A stretch of 64,000 nucleotides of DNA from Pokkaliibacter sp. MBI-7. Lineage in GTDB: Bacteria > Pseudomonadota > Gammaproteobacteria > Pseudomonadales > Balneatricaceae. The position numbers were made by a program, and so were the translations under genes. Shown here piece after piece: positions 36,421 through 44,452 of the stretch. The DNA lies in the NCBI RefSeq assembly GCF_029846635.1, contig NZ_JARVTG010000002.1:558001-622000 (forward strand), given 5' to 3'. Every line of letters begins with the position of its first letter. The first letter of the stretch is position 1. The notes under the pieces were generated by a model, which had not been told where the DNA came from, did no database searches, and worked only from the letters and a program-made list of their open reading frames with translations.

Positions 36421-36471
36421 TCAGTGTGAATGGACGTTCAGTGTGAATGGACGTTCAGTGTGAATGGATGC
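36421..36471. repeat. Three tandem 17-bp repeats upstream of the ABC transporter
   Basis: TCAGTGTGAATGGACGT at 36421-36437 and 36438-36454, and TCAGTGTGAATGGATGC at 36455-36471. They sit between the candidate Fur box and the gene at 36596 in the 413-bp leader, which has no other gene. They could bind a regulator or be replication slippage products. Confidence 0.9.
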
Positions 36472-36595
36472 TCAACGGTGAAAAATGCAGCCATTTTTCC
36501 CGTGGCACCGCTGAGTAAGTCACCGGCACGGGGTGAGCCGGTAACGAGAGTAAAAAGTGAAGTCAGTGCCGCAAGGCACATCTAAGGAGTCTTCG

Positions 36596-37726
36596 ATGAA
36601 GTGGAATAAGGTCGCTGCCAGAGCGTTGCTGGGTCTGGCTGTTCTGGCAAATGGTGCCTGGGCAAAGGAAGTCACCGTGACGGATGTGGCGGGGCGCAGC
36701 GTGGCCATTGATGTACCGGTCAACAAGGTGATTCTGGGCGAAGGCCGGCAGATTTATCTGGTGGCTGCACTGGATCGTGACAATCCCTTTAAACGTGTTG
36801 TGGGCTGGCGTGAAGACTTTTCGCAGGCTGATCCTGATAACTACGCCATCTATCTGAAGAAGTTCCCGCAGATGGCCTCGATTCCTACCTTTGGTGGCTT
36901 CAAGGACAGCAGCTTTGACGTTGAGCAGGCGGTCAGCCTCAAGCCTGACGTGATGCTGCTTAACATCGAGTCAAAAAAAGCCACTGAAGATGCCAGGTAC
37001 ATCGAAAAACTGGCTGCTGCCGGCATTCCCGTGGTGTACGTCGACTTCCGCGAGCATCCCTTCACCAACACCGAGCCGAGCATGCGTCTGATCGGTGAGC
37101 TGTTCGGCGAAGAGCAGAAAGCCGACGACTTCATCAAGTTCCGTGAACAGCAGATCGCCCGGGTGACCGACGTCATCGCTAAAGCCAATCCTGCCCGCCC
37201 CAAAGTGCTGATTGACCGTGCAGGCGGCTACTCAGATGACTGCTGCATGAGCTTCGGTGACGACAACTTCGGCAAGTTTGTTGAAATGGCCGGTGGCACC
37301 AACATCGCCAAGGGCATTATCCCCGGCACGTTCGGGACCCTTAACCCCGAGCAGATTATTGCTGCCAACCCGGATCAGGTGATCGTCACGGGGGGGATGT
37401 GGGATGCCTACGTACCCGGTGGTAACTGGGTGGGTGTTGGCCCCGGCGCCAATCTGCAGGAAGCCCATCGCAAGCTGGAAAACCTGACCAAACGGGTCGC
37501 CATGACCGGTATTCCTGCGGTTGCAAACCAGCAGTTCCATGCCATCTGGCACCAGTTCTACAACAGCCCCTATCAGTTTGTAGCCATCCAGCAAATGGCC
37601 AAGTGGCTGCATCCTGATCTGTTCGCGGATCTGGATCCGGAAGCCACCTTCAGGGAGCTGCACGAGAAGTTCCTGCCCGTGGACTACGTATCGGGCTACT
37701 GGGTGTCGCTGAAAGATGCCAGGTAA
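36596..37726 (+). CDS. FecB-type ABC transporter substrate-binding protein
   Basis: A 376-residue periplasmic protein with a signal peptide (MKWNKVAARALLGLAVLANGAWA). It has the two-lobe helical-backbone fold of cluster A-II binding proteins for iron chelates, heme or cobalamin: VTVTDVAGRSVAIDVPVNKVI at the start, LKPDVMLLN, and AANPDQVIVTGG. It is longer than usual BtuF/FecB proteins (about 300). A Cys-Cys pair (SDDCCMSF) is unusual. AAGGAG at 36584-36589 fixes the start. Its stop overlaps the permease start by 11 bp. The ligand is not determined; a candidate Fur box supports iron. Confidence 0.85.
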   Translation: MKWNKVAARALLGLAVLANGAWAKEVTVTDVAGRSVAIDVPVNKVILGEGRQIYLVAALDRDNPFKRVVGWREDFSQADPDNYAIYLKKFPQMASIPTFGGFKDSSFDVEQAVSLKPDVMLLNIESKKATEDARYIEKLAAAGIPVVYVDFREHPFTNTEPSMRLIGELFGEEQKADDFIKFREQQIARVTDVIAKANPARPKVLIDRAGGYSDDCCMSFGDDNFGKFVEMAGGTNIAKGIIPGTFGTLNPEQIIAANPDQVIVTGGMWDAYVPGGNWVGVGPGANLQEAHRKLENLTKRVAMTGIPAVANQQFHAIWHQFYNSPYQFVAIQQMAKWLHPDLFADLDPEATFRELHEKFLPVDYVSGYWVSLKDAR

Positions 37727-38807
37727 TACTTCAAACATGGCGGCCCCGGCCGCGGCTGAAGTCGGAACGGGGCGTGGTCATTACCACGCTCTGGTCTGGC
37801 GCCGGCAACTGATACTGGCGGCGATGGTGCTCGCACTGATCGCCAGCCTGTGTGTCGATCTGGCGCTGGGCCCGTCCAACTATGCGCTGGCCGATGTGAT
37901 CAAAGCCTTCTATGCCCCGGAAGAGGTGTCCATTCAGATTCGTGTGGTGCTGTGGGAAATCCGCATGCCCATCGCACTGATGGCGATTGTCGTCGGTGCC
38001 GCCCTGTCTGTGGCCGGTGCGCAGATGCAGACCATCCTCAACAACCCGCTGGCCAGCCCGTTCACACTGGGTATTTCTGCCGGGGCGAGTTTTGGTGCGG
38101 CGCTGGCGCTGGCCTTTGGTGTAGCGCTGGTGCCCTTTGTGGGCGCACTGGACTATCTGGTGCCGATCAACGCCTTTATCGTGGCGATGCTGACAGCCGG
38201 TCTGATTCATCTGGTCAGTATGCGGCGTGGCGTTTCGGTGCAGACCATCGTGCTGCTCGGTATAGCGCTGGTGTTCTGCTTCAATGCGCTGCTGGCGCTG
38301 GTGCAGTTCTTTGCCTCACAGCAGGCCATGGCGGCGGTGGTGTTCTGGACCATGGGCAGCCTGACCAAAGCCACCTGGCCTAAGTTCTGGATCACCCTCG
38401 CCATTCTGCTGGCAGTCATACCGATATTCGTCAAACGGGCATGGGCACTGACGGCGATGCGTCTGGGGGATGCCAAAGCGGAAAGCTTCGGCGTGAATAT
38501 CTCCCGCATCCGTCTGGAAACCCTGTTACTGGTCAGCCTGCTGGCAGCGATTCCGGTGTCTTTTGTCGGCACTATCGGCTTTGTCGGTCTGGTCGGGCCG
38601 CATATCGCGCGGATGCTGATTGGTGAAGATCAGCGCTTCTTTATGCCTGCGGCGGCGCTGTGCGGTGCGCTGTTACTGTCGGCCAGCTCGATCGTCTCCA
38701 AGATGCTCATCCCCGGGACGATCTTCCCTATCGGTGTGGTGACCTCGCTGGTCGGCATTCCGTTCTTCGTTTCGCTCATTCTCAGCAATCAGAAACGGCC
38801 ATGGTAA
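37716..38807 (+). CDS. FecCD-family ABC transporter permease
   Basis: A 363-residue inner-membrane protein with about nine to ten helices. The motifs WEIRMPIALMAIVVGAALSVAGAQMQTILNNPLASPFTLGISAGASFGAA and GFVGLVGPHIARMLIGEDQR are diagnostic of FecCD/BtuC permeases; the last contains the coupling helix for the ATPase. It forms a homodimer. The start overlaps the binding-protein gene; an alternative ATG is at 37737. It overlaps the ATPase gene by 7 bp. Confidence 0.95.
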   Translation: MPGNTSNMAAPAAAEVGTGRGHYHALVWRRQLILAAMVLALIASLCVDLALGPSNYALADVIKAFYAPEEVSIQIRVVLWEIRMPIALMAIVVGAALSVAGAQMQTILNNPLASPFTLGISAGASFGAALALAFGVALVPFVGALDYLVPINAFIVAMLTAGLIHLVSMRRGVSVQTIVLLGIALVFCFNALLALVQFFASQQAMAAVVFWTMGSLTKATWPKFWITLAILLAVIPIFVKRAWALTAMRLGDAKAESFGVNISRIRLETLLLVSLLAAIPVSFVGTIGFVGLVGPHIARMLIGEDQRFFMPAAALCGALLLSASSIVSKMLIPGTIFPIGVVTSLVGIPFFVSLILSNQKRPW

Positions 38808-39577
38808 GCATTCAGTTAGATGACATTGGTGCGAAATACGGTCGCACCGAAATCCTCCGTGGCATTTCCACGCCGCAGTTCAACGCCGGCGAGGTCATTG
38901 CCCTGATCGGCCCCAATGCGGCAGGGAAGTCGACGCTGTTCCGGCGTATGGCTGGCCTGTTTGCCGGGCCGGGAACCGTCACCCTCGGCGCCGACATGAG
39001 CGCCTCGGCGATCTGCTATATGCCGCAGGATACCTCCTCCAGCGCATTGCTCAGCGTCTATGAAGCTGTCGTGCTGGCGCGCAAGCAGGGCAGTTCACTG
39101 CGCGTATCGAAGGACGATCTGGCCATCGTTGACAGCACCATGGCAGCACTGGGCATCACTGAGCTGAGTGAGCGTAACGTGTCTGATCTGAGCGGCGGGC
39201 AGCGTCAGCTGGTCGGCATTGCGCAGACGCTGGTGCGTGAGCCGAAAGTGCTGCTGATGGATGAACCCACCTCGGCCCTTGATCTGCATCGCCAGATCGA
39301 AGTCATGGCGCTGGTGCGCGAGCTGGCACAGCAGCGTGGCATGATCATCTTTATCGCGTTACATGACCTCAACCATGTACTGCGCTTTACTGATCAGGCC
39401 ATGGTGGTGGCAGGCGGCGGGCTGGTGGATTGTGGCGCCGTGGAAGACATCATCACCCCGGCCATGCTGCGCCGGGTGTATCAGGTGGAGGCACGGATTG
39501 AGCGCTGCTCCCGTGGCCTGCGTCATGTCATCGTTGATGGCGTGGTCAGCCATGCGGCGCAGACAGCCGCAGCCTGA
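38801..39577 (+). CDS. FecE-type ABC transporter ATPase
   Basis: A 258-residue ATPase with Walker A GPNAAGKST, Q loop MPQD, signature LSGGQRQ, Walker B VLLMDEP and the switch HDLNHV. It powers the FecCD-type permease. The ATG at 38801 overlaps the permease stop (ATGGTAA), showing tight coupling. A perfect 16-bp stem terminator follows at 39594-39630, ending the three-gene operon. Confidence 0.95.
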   Translation: MVSIQLDDIGAKYGRTEILRGISTPQFNAGEVIALIGPNAAGKSTLFRRMAGLFAGPGTVTLGADMSASAICYMPQDTSSSALLSVYEAVVLARKQGSSLRVSKDDLAIVDSTMAALGITELSERNVSDLSGGQRQLVGIAQTLVREPKVLLMDEPTSALDLHRQIEVMALVRELAQQRGMIIFIALHDLNHVLRFTDQAMVVAGGGLVDCGAVEDIITPAMLRRVYQVEARIERCSRGLRHVIVDGVVSHAAQTAAA

Positions 39578-39593
39578 CTGACACTGCAATACA

Positions 39594-39630
39594 ACAACGA
39601 CCAGAACAGTCACCCTGTTCTGGTCGTTGT
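39594..39630. terminator. Perfect 16-bp stem terminator between convergent genes
   Basis: ACAACGACCAGAACAG (39594-39609) pairs perfectly with CTGTTCTGGTCGTTGT (39615-39630). It serves the ABC operon and probably the convergent PrpF-type gene, whose stop is 16 bp away. Confidence 0.85.
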
Positions 39631-39645
39631 CGTTTCAGCGGATAG

Positions 39646-40851
39646 CTACTGCGTGTGCTGACTGATGTCAGCGAGTGCCTTTTGCAACGCAGGGGAAGCG
39701 TTGTAGAGCGGCATGTAACCTTGCAGCAGCACCTGAGCACTGCGCTGGTACGCTGCCTGCTGAATAGCGATGCCGCCAGCAGTGTGCCGGGCAATCACAC
39801 TGGCCCCCAGAATGCCCGCCGGATTCTCAATACCGATAAACTGCTCGCTGGCTTCTGCCTCAACCGACTTGCCAGCGATCTCATGAGCGACACTGCCCGG
39901 GATCAGCGTGGCCGCCGCCAGACAGCAGCCACCGGAAACGGCCATGGAATTATGGCCTGTCTGCGGGGTGAAATAGCGCACCGTAATATCACCACCGTCG
40001 CGGGCTGGTGCAACGATGCACACCTTGGGAATGGTCTCGCTGGCGGCCAGCTCATCGGCAGTGAGCAGGCGTCCGTCTTTGTGACGCAGCTGCATCTTCA
40101 GCCCCGCCGCCGTCCAGATCTCTTTCAGCCGGGTCATAAAAGGCTGGTCAGCCTCCAGCGCCTGCATCGGCTCGTATCCCGTCTTACCCATATCTTCTGC
40201 ACGAATAATCACCATCGGCACGGCGATATCAACACAGCTCACCCGACAGCCATCAATAACGTCTGTCGCGTTGCCGGTGGGGAGCAGGGTGCCGGTTTTG
40301 GCACCGACCGGGTTATGCAGAAACAGATCCACCGCCGGATGATGGCCCATGACACCGGGGATCGCCGTTGTGCTGAACTGGCCATCAGCCTCAGTGACTA
40401 CGCGGGATGTCGTACTGACACCGGTATTGGTATTGAAAATCTCAAGGGTATGGGCACCCGCACCGCTGACCGTGACCTGATCCGTATCGATGGCCCAGAG
40501 CTGCAGGGCGGAAGACATATTGCCGCAGTTGACGCTCCAGTCGATGCGCCCGTGCTCCGCTGCCAGCTGAGCCAGCGTGCTGACCAGCCGCACGCCCTGA
40601 TCAGTCTGCTCAAGCGTGGCAAAAAACACCTTGTTGCTGGTGGCCGGGCCGCGCCCAAGGCCAGTGATCTGACGGTTACCGGGCTGTTCACCTGTAAGGG
40701 GGACGCCCATCAGGTGGCGCAGCAGCTCTTCCCTCAGCTCGGTCTGCCGCGGGGCGATATCGTCCCAGATCACCAGCCCGGTAGAGGTGCCACCGCGCAT
40801 ATGGTGGACAGGGAATTCCCAGATATTGTTGTGTTTTTGGGGGTAGCGCAT
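39646..40851 (-). CDS. PrpF-family isomerase (oxalomesaconate tautomerase-like)
   Basis: A 401-residue protein of the PrpF/diaminopimelate-epimerase-like fold. The motif VHHMRGGTSTGLVIW near the start and RYFTPQTGHNSMAVSGGCCLAAA near residue 300 are typical. Relatives isomerise double bonds in tricarboxylates: PrpF acts on aconitate in the methylcitrate pathway and GalD on 4-oxalomesaconate. It starts at ATG 40851. It stands alone, with no prpC/acnD or gallate genes near it, so the substrate is open. Confidence 0.85.
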   Translation of the reverse strand: MRYPQKHNNIWEFPVHHMRGGTSTGLVIWDDIAPRQTELREELLRHLMGVPLTGEQPGNRQITGLGRGPATSNKVFFATLEQTDQGVRLVSTLAQLAAEHGRIDWSVNCGNMSSALQLWAIDTDQVTVSGAGAHTLEIFNTNTGVSTTSRVVTEADGQFSTTAIPGVMGHHPAVDLFLHNPVGAKTGTLLPTGNATDVIDGCRVSCVDIAVPMVIIRAEDMGKTGYEPMQALEADQPFMTRLKEIWTAAGLKMQLRHKDGRLLTADELAASETIPKVCIVAPARDGGDITVRYFTPQTGHNSMAVSGGCCLAAATLIPGSVAHEIAGKSVEAEASEQFIGIENPAGILGASVIARHTAGGIAIQQAAYQRSAQVLLQGYMPLYNASPALQKALADISQHTQ

Positions 40852-41424
40852 GGCAAGGCCTTAGAGTCAGCAGTGGATGCGCTGTAGGTGCGGGTGGAAA
40901 CCGCATATCCCAACGTTGCTGCAGGAGAATCTCTGTCTGGTTGAGTATGTCAGCACCGCCGGTCTTGTTCTCGTGCTGGTCGATTCGCCCAGCCGTTCAG
41001 TGGGCCTTAACCGTGCAGCCTGCTTTTAGCCTTTCTACGACCTCTAGTGTGTGAACTGCACGACCGCCAGGTGTTCATCGCTCTGTGTGAGCCTGTTTTT
41101 AAGGCTGACGTACTCAGCGATTCGCCCCATGCAGTGGATTCAGCAGATATAAGAGAGGGGGATTTCACCTTATCGAATGTTTCTTCCTTGAAAAACCTGG
41201 AAGACGGATTACCTTTTAGATGGTCTTTATCGATAAAAAATACCTTTTAGTGACTCGTGTTAGTGTTGGTTAATTTATTTTTCCTTTTAAGATCAAAAAC
41301 TTACGCGACTTATCTTTAGGGTAAGGTTTACTAAAAGGTATACCTTTTAATAATTGTTATGAGGTCGAAGACCTCATTAACATACTGTTAGCTTTCCACC
41401 ACCACCAAGCAAGGAGTGTTTGAA
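40852..41424. other. Boundary region with palindromes and TACCTTTTA repeats
   Basis: No gene is seen. From about 41200 the composition drops to AT-rich. TACCTTTTAG occurs at 41210 and 41241 (31 bp apart). At 41332-41349 there is an 18-bp perfect palindrome, TAAAAGGTATACCTTTTA, and at 41359-41377 a hairpin, ATGAGGTC-GAA-GACCTCAT. Positions about 41250-41397 resemble 4886-5021. The hairpin followed by ATTAACATACTGTTAGC could also be a worn attC-like site. Confidence 0.5.
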
Positions 41425-42009
41425 ATGAAAGAAATACATGAACGCCTATCTACCTATCTTGATCGAATCGAGCGCCTGTCGCTTCCATTCGATAAGCAAG
41501 GAGTCGTTATTTCTACAAATTTTGAAAATAAGGAGTTACTCGTAGATGGCGACGATGACCGAATAATTAAGGAGCCAATTCTATATCCGCTTTTTCAGCA
41601 CAATATGTTTTACATGGTCAGTGTCCCTGCAGGAACAGTTGTTACTCCGCATAAGCACGATGAAAATATTTTCCGACTAATCGTTAAGGGAAGTCTTATC
41701 CTTAATAAAAAGCACAAGATTGAGGCGGGAACTTGGTTCGCGATCAAGGCTGACTCTACCTATGAAATCACAACTGAAGAAGGCTACCTTTCCTTTGCCG
41801 GCTATGTCTCAAATTGCCGAACACGACGAATGGAAACAGGTCTTCATGGAATAAAGAGAATAAGCAGCGCTAAGACATCTAAGAAAAAGCCGAAAAAAGC
41901 TAACAAGGCGTTCAACACGGACAGTTTGCTGCGGGGCATTTGCTGCGCAAAATTATATGCCCCGCTGCAAATCACTCCGCTGGCAGGCCGGCTCCGTTCT
42001 GCCGGTTAA
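41425..42009 (+). CDS. Cupin-domain protein reading into an attC site
   Basis: A 194-residue reading frame. Residues about 50-135 form a single small cupin beta-barrel (VSVPAGTVVTPHKHDENIFRLIVKGSLILN, then IEAGTWFAIKA), with His-x-His metal-type residues. A lysine-rich stretch follows (TSKKKPKKANK), and the last about 36 residues are encoded by the attC recombination site, so they are probably not part of the fold. AAGGAG at 41411-41416 sets ATG 41425. Low GC differs from the backbone. As an integron cassette gene its function is unknown; cupins of this size may bind small molecules or isomerise sugars. Confidence 0.65.
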   Translation: MKEIHERLSTYLDRIERLSLPFDKQGVVISTNFENKELLVDGDDDRIIKEPILYPLFQHNMFYMVSVPAGTVVTPHKHDENIFRLIVKGSLILNKKHKIEAGTWFAIKADSTYEITTEEGYLSFAGYVSNCRTRRMETGLHGIKRISSAKTSKKKPKKANKAFNTDSLLRGICCAKLYAPLQITPLAGRLRSAG

Positions 42010-42022
42010 CTTGGCGTTAGGT
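41898..42022 (+). repeat. Integron attC recombination site (125 bp)
   Basis: The left outer box GCTAAC followed by AAGGCGTTCAAC and the right box GTTAACTTGGCGTTAGGT have the pairing pattern of integron attC sites; GTTAGGT at 42016-42022 fits the core GTTRRRY. Between them are nested hairpins: GCGGGGCAT pairs with ATGCCCCGC, with the flanking TTTGC and GCAAA also pairing, and a second hairpin follows around CCGGCTCCG. One base in the left outer box departs from consensus. No integrase is in the window. Confidence 0.75.
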
Positions 42023-42041
42023 GAAGGCTGTGAATAATAAA

Positions 42042-42560
42042 TCAACTGATACTTTCGCTATAATTGCTCCAGTAATCATGAAACTCTTGAAAAGAATTTA
42101 AATTTATTTTCAAATTTAAAAATTCTTGCTTTAGTGTTTTTATCGTTGTCCGTGGATTACAACTTTGTCCAAATGCATCAATGACAGTAACATTAACAGC
42201 TTTTGCTAAACAGCGCTGTAATATTTTCTCTTTGAACTCTCTAATCGTATATTTACCCATACATTTCGGCCAAGAGGTAAGATTAATACCAATTTTTTCA
42301 CTTTGTTCCGCATGTATATAAATCATTACACTATAACGTTCAAAAATTTTATTTTCTAATTCATTGACTGTGATTACATCATGCTCAAACGAAGAATCTA
42401 ATCCCACTTCCATCGCGAAGTTTTTATCAGTCTCAAAAAAAGCCATAAGGGCTTTATCGATAACTTTAGATTGCGTAGTTTCATTTATTTCACAATACTG
42501 CTTCAGAAATTCATTTGTTTTCAATTTTAAACGTATTTTCGCTTGAACATATACAGCCAT
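42042..42560 (-). CDS. Unknown AT-rich gene with ribbon-helix-helix-like N-terminus
   Basis: A 172-residue protein of no recognised family. Residues about 5-45 (QAKIRLKLKTNEFLKQYCEI...TQSKVIDKALMAFFE) have the strand-helix-helix spacing of ribbon-helix-helix DNA-binding domains; this is inferred by eye. The remainder is charged and rich in Lys, Glu, Ile and Asn. AGGA lies about ten bases before the ATG. It is on the strand opposite to the cupin, with its stop 20 bp from the attC core, so it may be a cassette in reverse orientation. Five 11-bp direct repeats lie 140 bp upstream of its start. Confidence 0.6.
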   Translation of the reverse strand: MAVYVQAKIRLKLKTNEFLKQYCEINETTQSKVIDKALMAFFETDKNFAMEVGLDSSFEHDVITVNELENKIFERYSVMIYIHAEQSEKIGINLTSWPKCMGKYTIREFKEKILQRCLAKAVNVTVIDAFGQSCNPRTTIKTLKQEFLNLKINLNSFQEFHDYWSNYSESIS

Positions 42561-42699
42561 AATATGATTATCCTTTTATGAATAGTGTTAAATTTCAATG
42601 CATTAACTACAACACCATTTGCCATCGATGGTTCGCTGATAAATCACTACAAAACCAACAAAGGCCCACAGATAGCCCACTTCGGTTCATGCGTGATTT

Positions 42700-42754
42700 A
42701 TTAGTGGTTCATTAGTGGTTCATTAGTGGTTCATTAGTGGTTCATTAGTGGTTC
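42700..42754. repeat. Five tandem 11-bp repeats (ATTAGTGGTTC)
   Basis: Five exact, contiguous copies of ATTAGTGGTTC. The 11-bp period is close to one helical turn, so each copy would face the same side of the DNA. They are the only structure in the 320-bp space 42561-42882 besides the IS256 end at 42814, and lie upstream of the minus-strand gene starting at 42560. Confidence 0.95.
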
Positions 42755-42813
42755 ATTCTATCAAGTAATACCCCTTTGTAAAGTACACTTTACAAGGCAA
42801 TGAACTTCATATT

Positions 42814-43016
42814 GAGTCTGTAATTTGAACTATGCAGCTGCTCTTTGACACACTCGCGGTACGCCGCCCAAGGAGCAGGAAAATGGCCCTCAAACCGGAA
42901 GCACTCGATGAACTCCTCAAGGACTGTAAGACCCCGCAGGACGTAGACACGTTCTATTCGCAGCTGTTGCAACGCATGATCAACCGCAGCCTTGATGCCG
43001 AGATGGACGCCTATCT
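42814..43016 (+). mobile_element. IS256-family remnant (left end and start of transposase)
   Basis: GAGTCTGTAATTTGAAC at 42814 resembles the end of the IS256-family element at 6523-7843. The transposase start follows, then the sequence is cut at 43016 by the IS3-family element. Sequence right of that element is not IS256-like, so the remainder was lost. Confidence 0.75.
42883..43016 (+). pseudogene. Truncated IS256-family transposase
   Basis: ATG 42883 with AAGGAG upstream starts MALKPEALDELLKDCKTPQDV..., closely like the first 45 residues of the intact transposase encoded at 6557-7774 but clearly divergent in sequence, so it is a related rather than identical element. It stops at the IS3-family left end after EMDAYL. 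It cannot be functional. Confidence 0.85.
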
Positions 43017-43066
43017 TGAACCGCCCCGGCTTTCGCGGAGGCTCCAACTTTTGAGAAGATGGAGCC

Positions 43067-43386
43067 ATGAAAAAGAACAGCAAGTTTTCCCCTGAAGTCC
43101 GTGAGCGTGCGGTACGGATGATGTTTGAGCAGCGCGGTGAGCATGAGTCTCAGTGGGCTGCAATCGTATCGATCGCCAGCAAGATAGGCTGTAACCCACA
43201 GACGTTGTGTAACTGGGTGCGCCAGTATGAGCGTGATACGGGTCAGCGTGATTGACCACTCGCGAGCAGGAGCGGATCAGGTCGTTGGAGCGCGAGGTGC
43301 GGGAGCTGCGCAAAACCAACGAGATCCTGCGTCTGGCCAGCGCGTTTTTTGCCCAGGCGGAGCTCGACCGCCGCTTCAAGTCATAA
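43067..43386 (+). pseudogene. IS3-family orfA with frameshift
   Basis: The first part (43067-43255) encodes MKKNSKFSPEVRERAVRMMFEQ... with the usual helix-turn-helix, ending early at a TGA after QRD. The expected continuation (LTTREQERIRSLEREVRELRKTNEILRLASAFFAQAELDRRFKS, a leucine-zipper region) is present in another frame from about 43252 to 43386. A small deletion near 43250 accounts for this. OrfAB fusion transposase cannot form normally. Confidence 0.8.
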
Positions 43387-44282
43387 GATCGTTCATCGAC
43401 CAACAGCGGGCGCGGTTCGGGGTCGAGCCGCTCTGCAAGGTTCTGCAGATTGCCCCGTCCGCTTACCGGCGCCATGTTGCACGACAACGTCAGCCGGACC
43501 TGCGCAGCCGCCGAGACAAGCGCGATGAGGCGCTCAGCCACGACATTCGGCGGGTCTGGGAAGAGAACCTGCAGGTCTACGGTGCTGACAAGGTGTGGCG
43601 TGCGCTCAAGCGCCAGGGCGTTGCCGTGGCCCGCTGTACGGTGGAGCGATTGATGAAGCGTTTAGGACTGCATGGCGTACGCCGGGGCAAGGCGGTGCGA
43701 ACCCCCCATGGAGATGAAAGCAGGCCCTGCCCGCTGGATCGGGTTAATCGGCAGTTCGTAGCCCAGCGCCCCAACCAGCTATGGGTCCCGGATTTCACCT
43801 ATGTTTCGACCTGGCAAGGGTTCGTGTATGTGGCCTTCGTGGTGGATGTATTCTCGCGTTTCATTGTCGGCTGGCGCGTGAGCCGCAGCATGAGCACCGA
43901 CTTCGTGCTGGATGCGCTGGAGCAGGCGCTATACGCCCGACGGCCAGAGCGGAACGCGCTGATCCACCACAGCGACCGGGGCTCGCAGTATGTGTCGCTG
44001 CGTTACAGCGAGCGGCTGGCTGAGATGGGGGTCGCGCCATCGGTGGGCAGCAAGGGCGACAGCTACGACAACGCGCTGGCAGAGACGATCAACGGTCTGT
44101 ACAAGGCCGAAGTGATCCACCGGCGCCGCTGGCGCAGCCTGGAAGAGGTGGAACTGGCGACCCTCAATTGGGTGTCGTGGTTCAATCACCAGCGGCTGCT
44201 TGAGCCACTTGGCTATATTCCACCGGCAGAAGCTGAGGCAAACTACTACCGCAACCTCGGGAGTCAGGCCATTGCGGCTTGA
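43383..44282 (+). CDS. IS3-family orfB transposase (DDE/rve domain)
   Basis: About 300 residues from the expected orfB start region: IRSFIDQQRARFGVEPLCKVLQIAPSAYRRH, an HTH_21-like part, then the integrase core with Asp in WVPDFTYV, Asp in HHSDRGSQY and Glu in NALAETINGLYK. The frame is open further upstream but only in overlap with orfA. In the family OrfB is made by frameshifting from orfA; no typical slippery A tract is visible here. Confidence 0.88.
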   Translation: MRSFIDQQRARFGVEPLCKVLQIAPSAYRRHVARQRQPDLRSRRDKRDEALSHDIRRVWEENLQVYGADKVWRALKRQGVAVARCTVERLMKRLGLHGVRRGKAVRTPHGDESRPCPLDRVNRQFVAQRPNQLWVPDFTYVSTWQGFVYVAFVVDVFSRFIVGWRVSRSMSTDFVLDALEQALYARRPERNALIHHSDRGSQYVSLRYSERLAEMGVAPSVGSKGDSYDNALAETINGLYKAEVIHRRRWRSLEEVELATLNWVSWFNHQRLLEPLGYIPPAEAEANYYRNLGSQAIAA

Positions 44283-44322
44283 CTCAAACCAACCAGCCTC
44301 CGCAAAACTCGGGGCGGTTCAA

Positions 44323-44445
44323 TTTGAAGGTGGCGTCATATATCATACGAACAGTACTGAGTTGGCAATTCTTTATACTCAGATTTTCAGAAATTCTGGA
44401 ATAAATGACTTTAAGTTCATCATAACTCCAGCGATTATTAAGTAG
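44323..44445 (+). pseudogene. Truncated C-terminus of unknown gene, possibly a toxin tail
   Basis: Just right of the IS3-family element an AT-rich frame encodes EGGVIYHTNSTELAILYTQIF and continues to IITPAIIK, then stops at 44443-44445. It looks like the 3' end of a gene whose front was lost at the insertion. Only seven bases separate it from the next ATG, as in toxin-immunity pairs. Family not recognised. Confidence 0.4.
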
Positions 44446-44452
44446 GTGAAAA

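Larger units (their letters stand above)
43017..44321 (+). mobile_element. IS3-family insertion sequence (1305 bp), probably inactive
   Basis: Inverted ends TGAACCGCCCC at 43017 and GGGGCGGTTCA ending at 44321, extended by GCGGAGGCT and AGCCTCCGC inside. It holds orfA (frameshifted) and orfB. The flanking bases (TCT and ATT) do not match, so no target duplication is seen, which agrees with loss of neighbouring DNA after insertion. Confidence 0.88.

Noticed and set aside
39655..40887. 410-codon open frame antisense to the PrpF-type gene
   Set aside because: It overlaps a gene with clear family motifs on the other strand, lacks a ribosome-binding site and has composition typical of a GC-rich shadow frame. 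The same holds for 9403-10488 (minus), 33085-33951 (minus), 5443-6144 (minus) and 53326-53928 (minus).
42700..42754. Possible CRISPR array (five exact repeats)
   Set aside because: The 11-bp units are contiguous with no spacers, and no cas genes are present.
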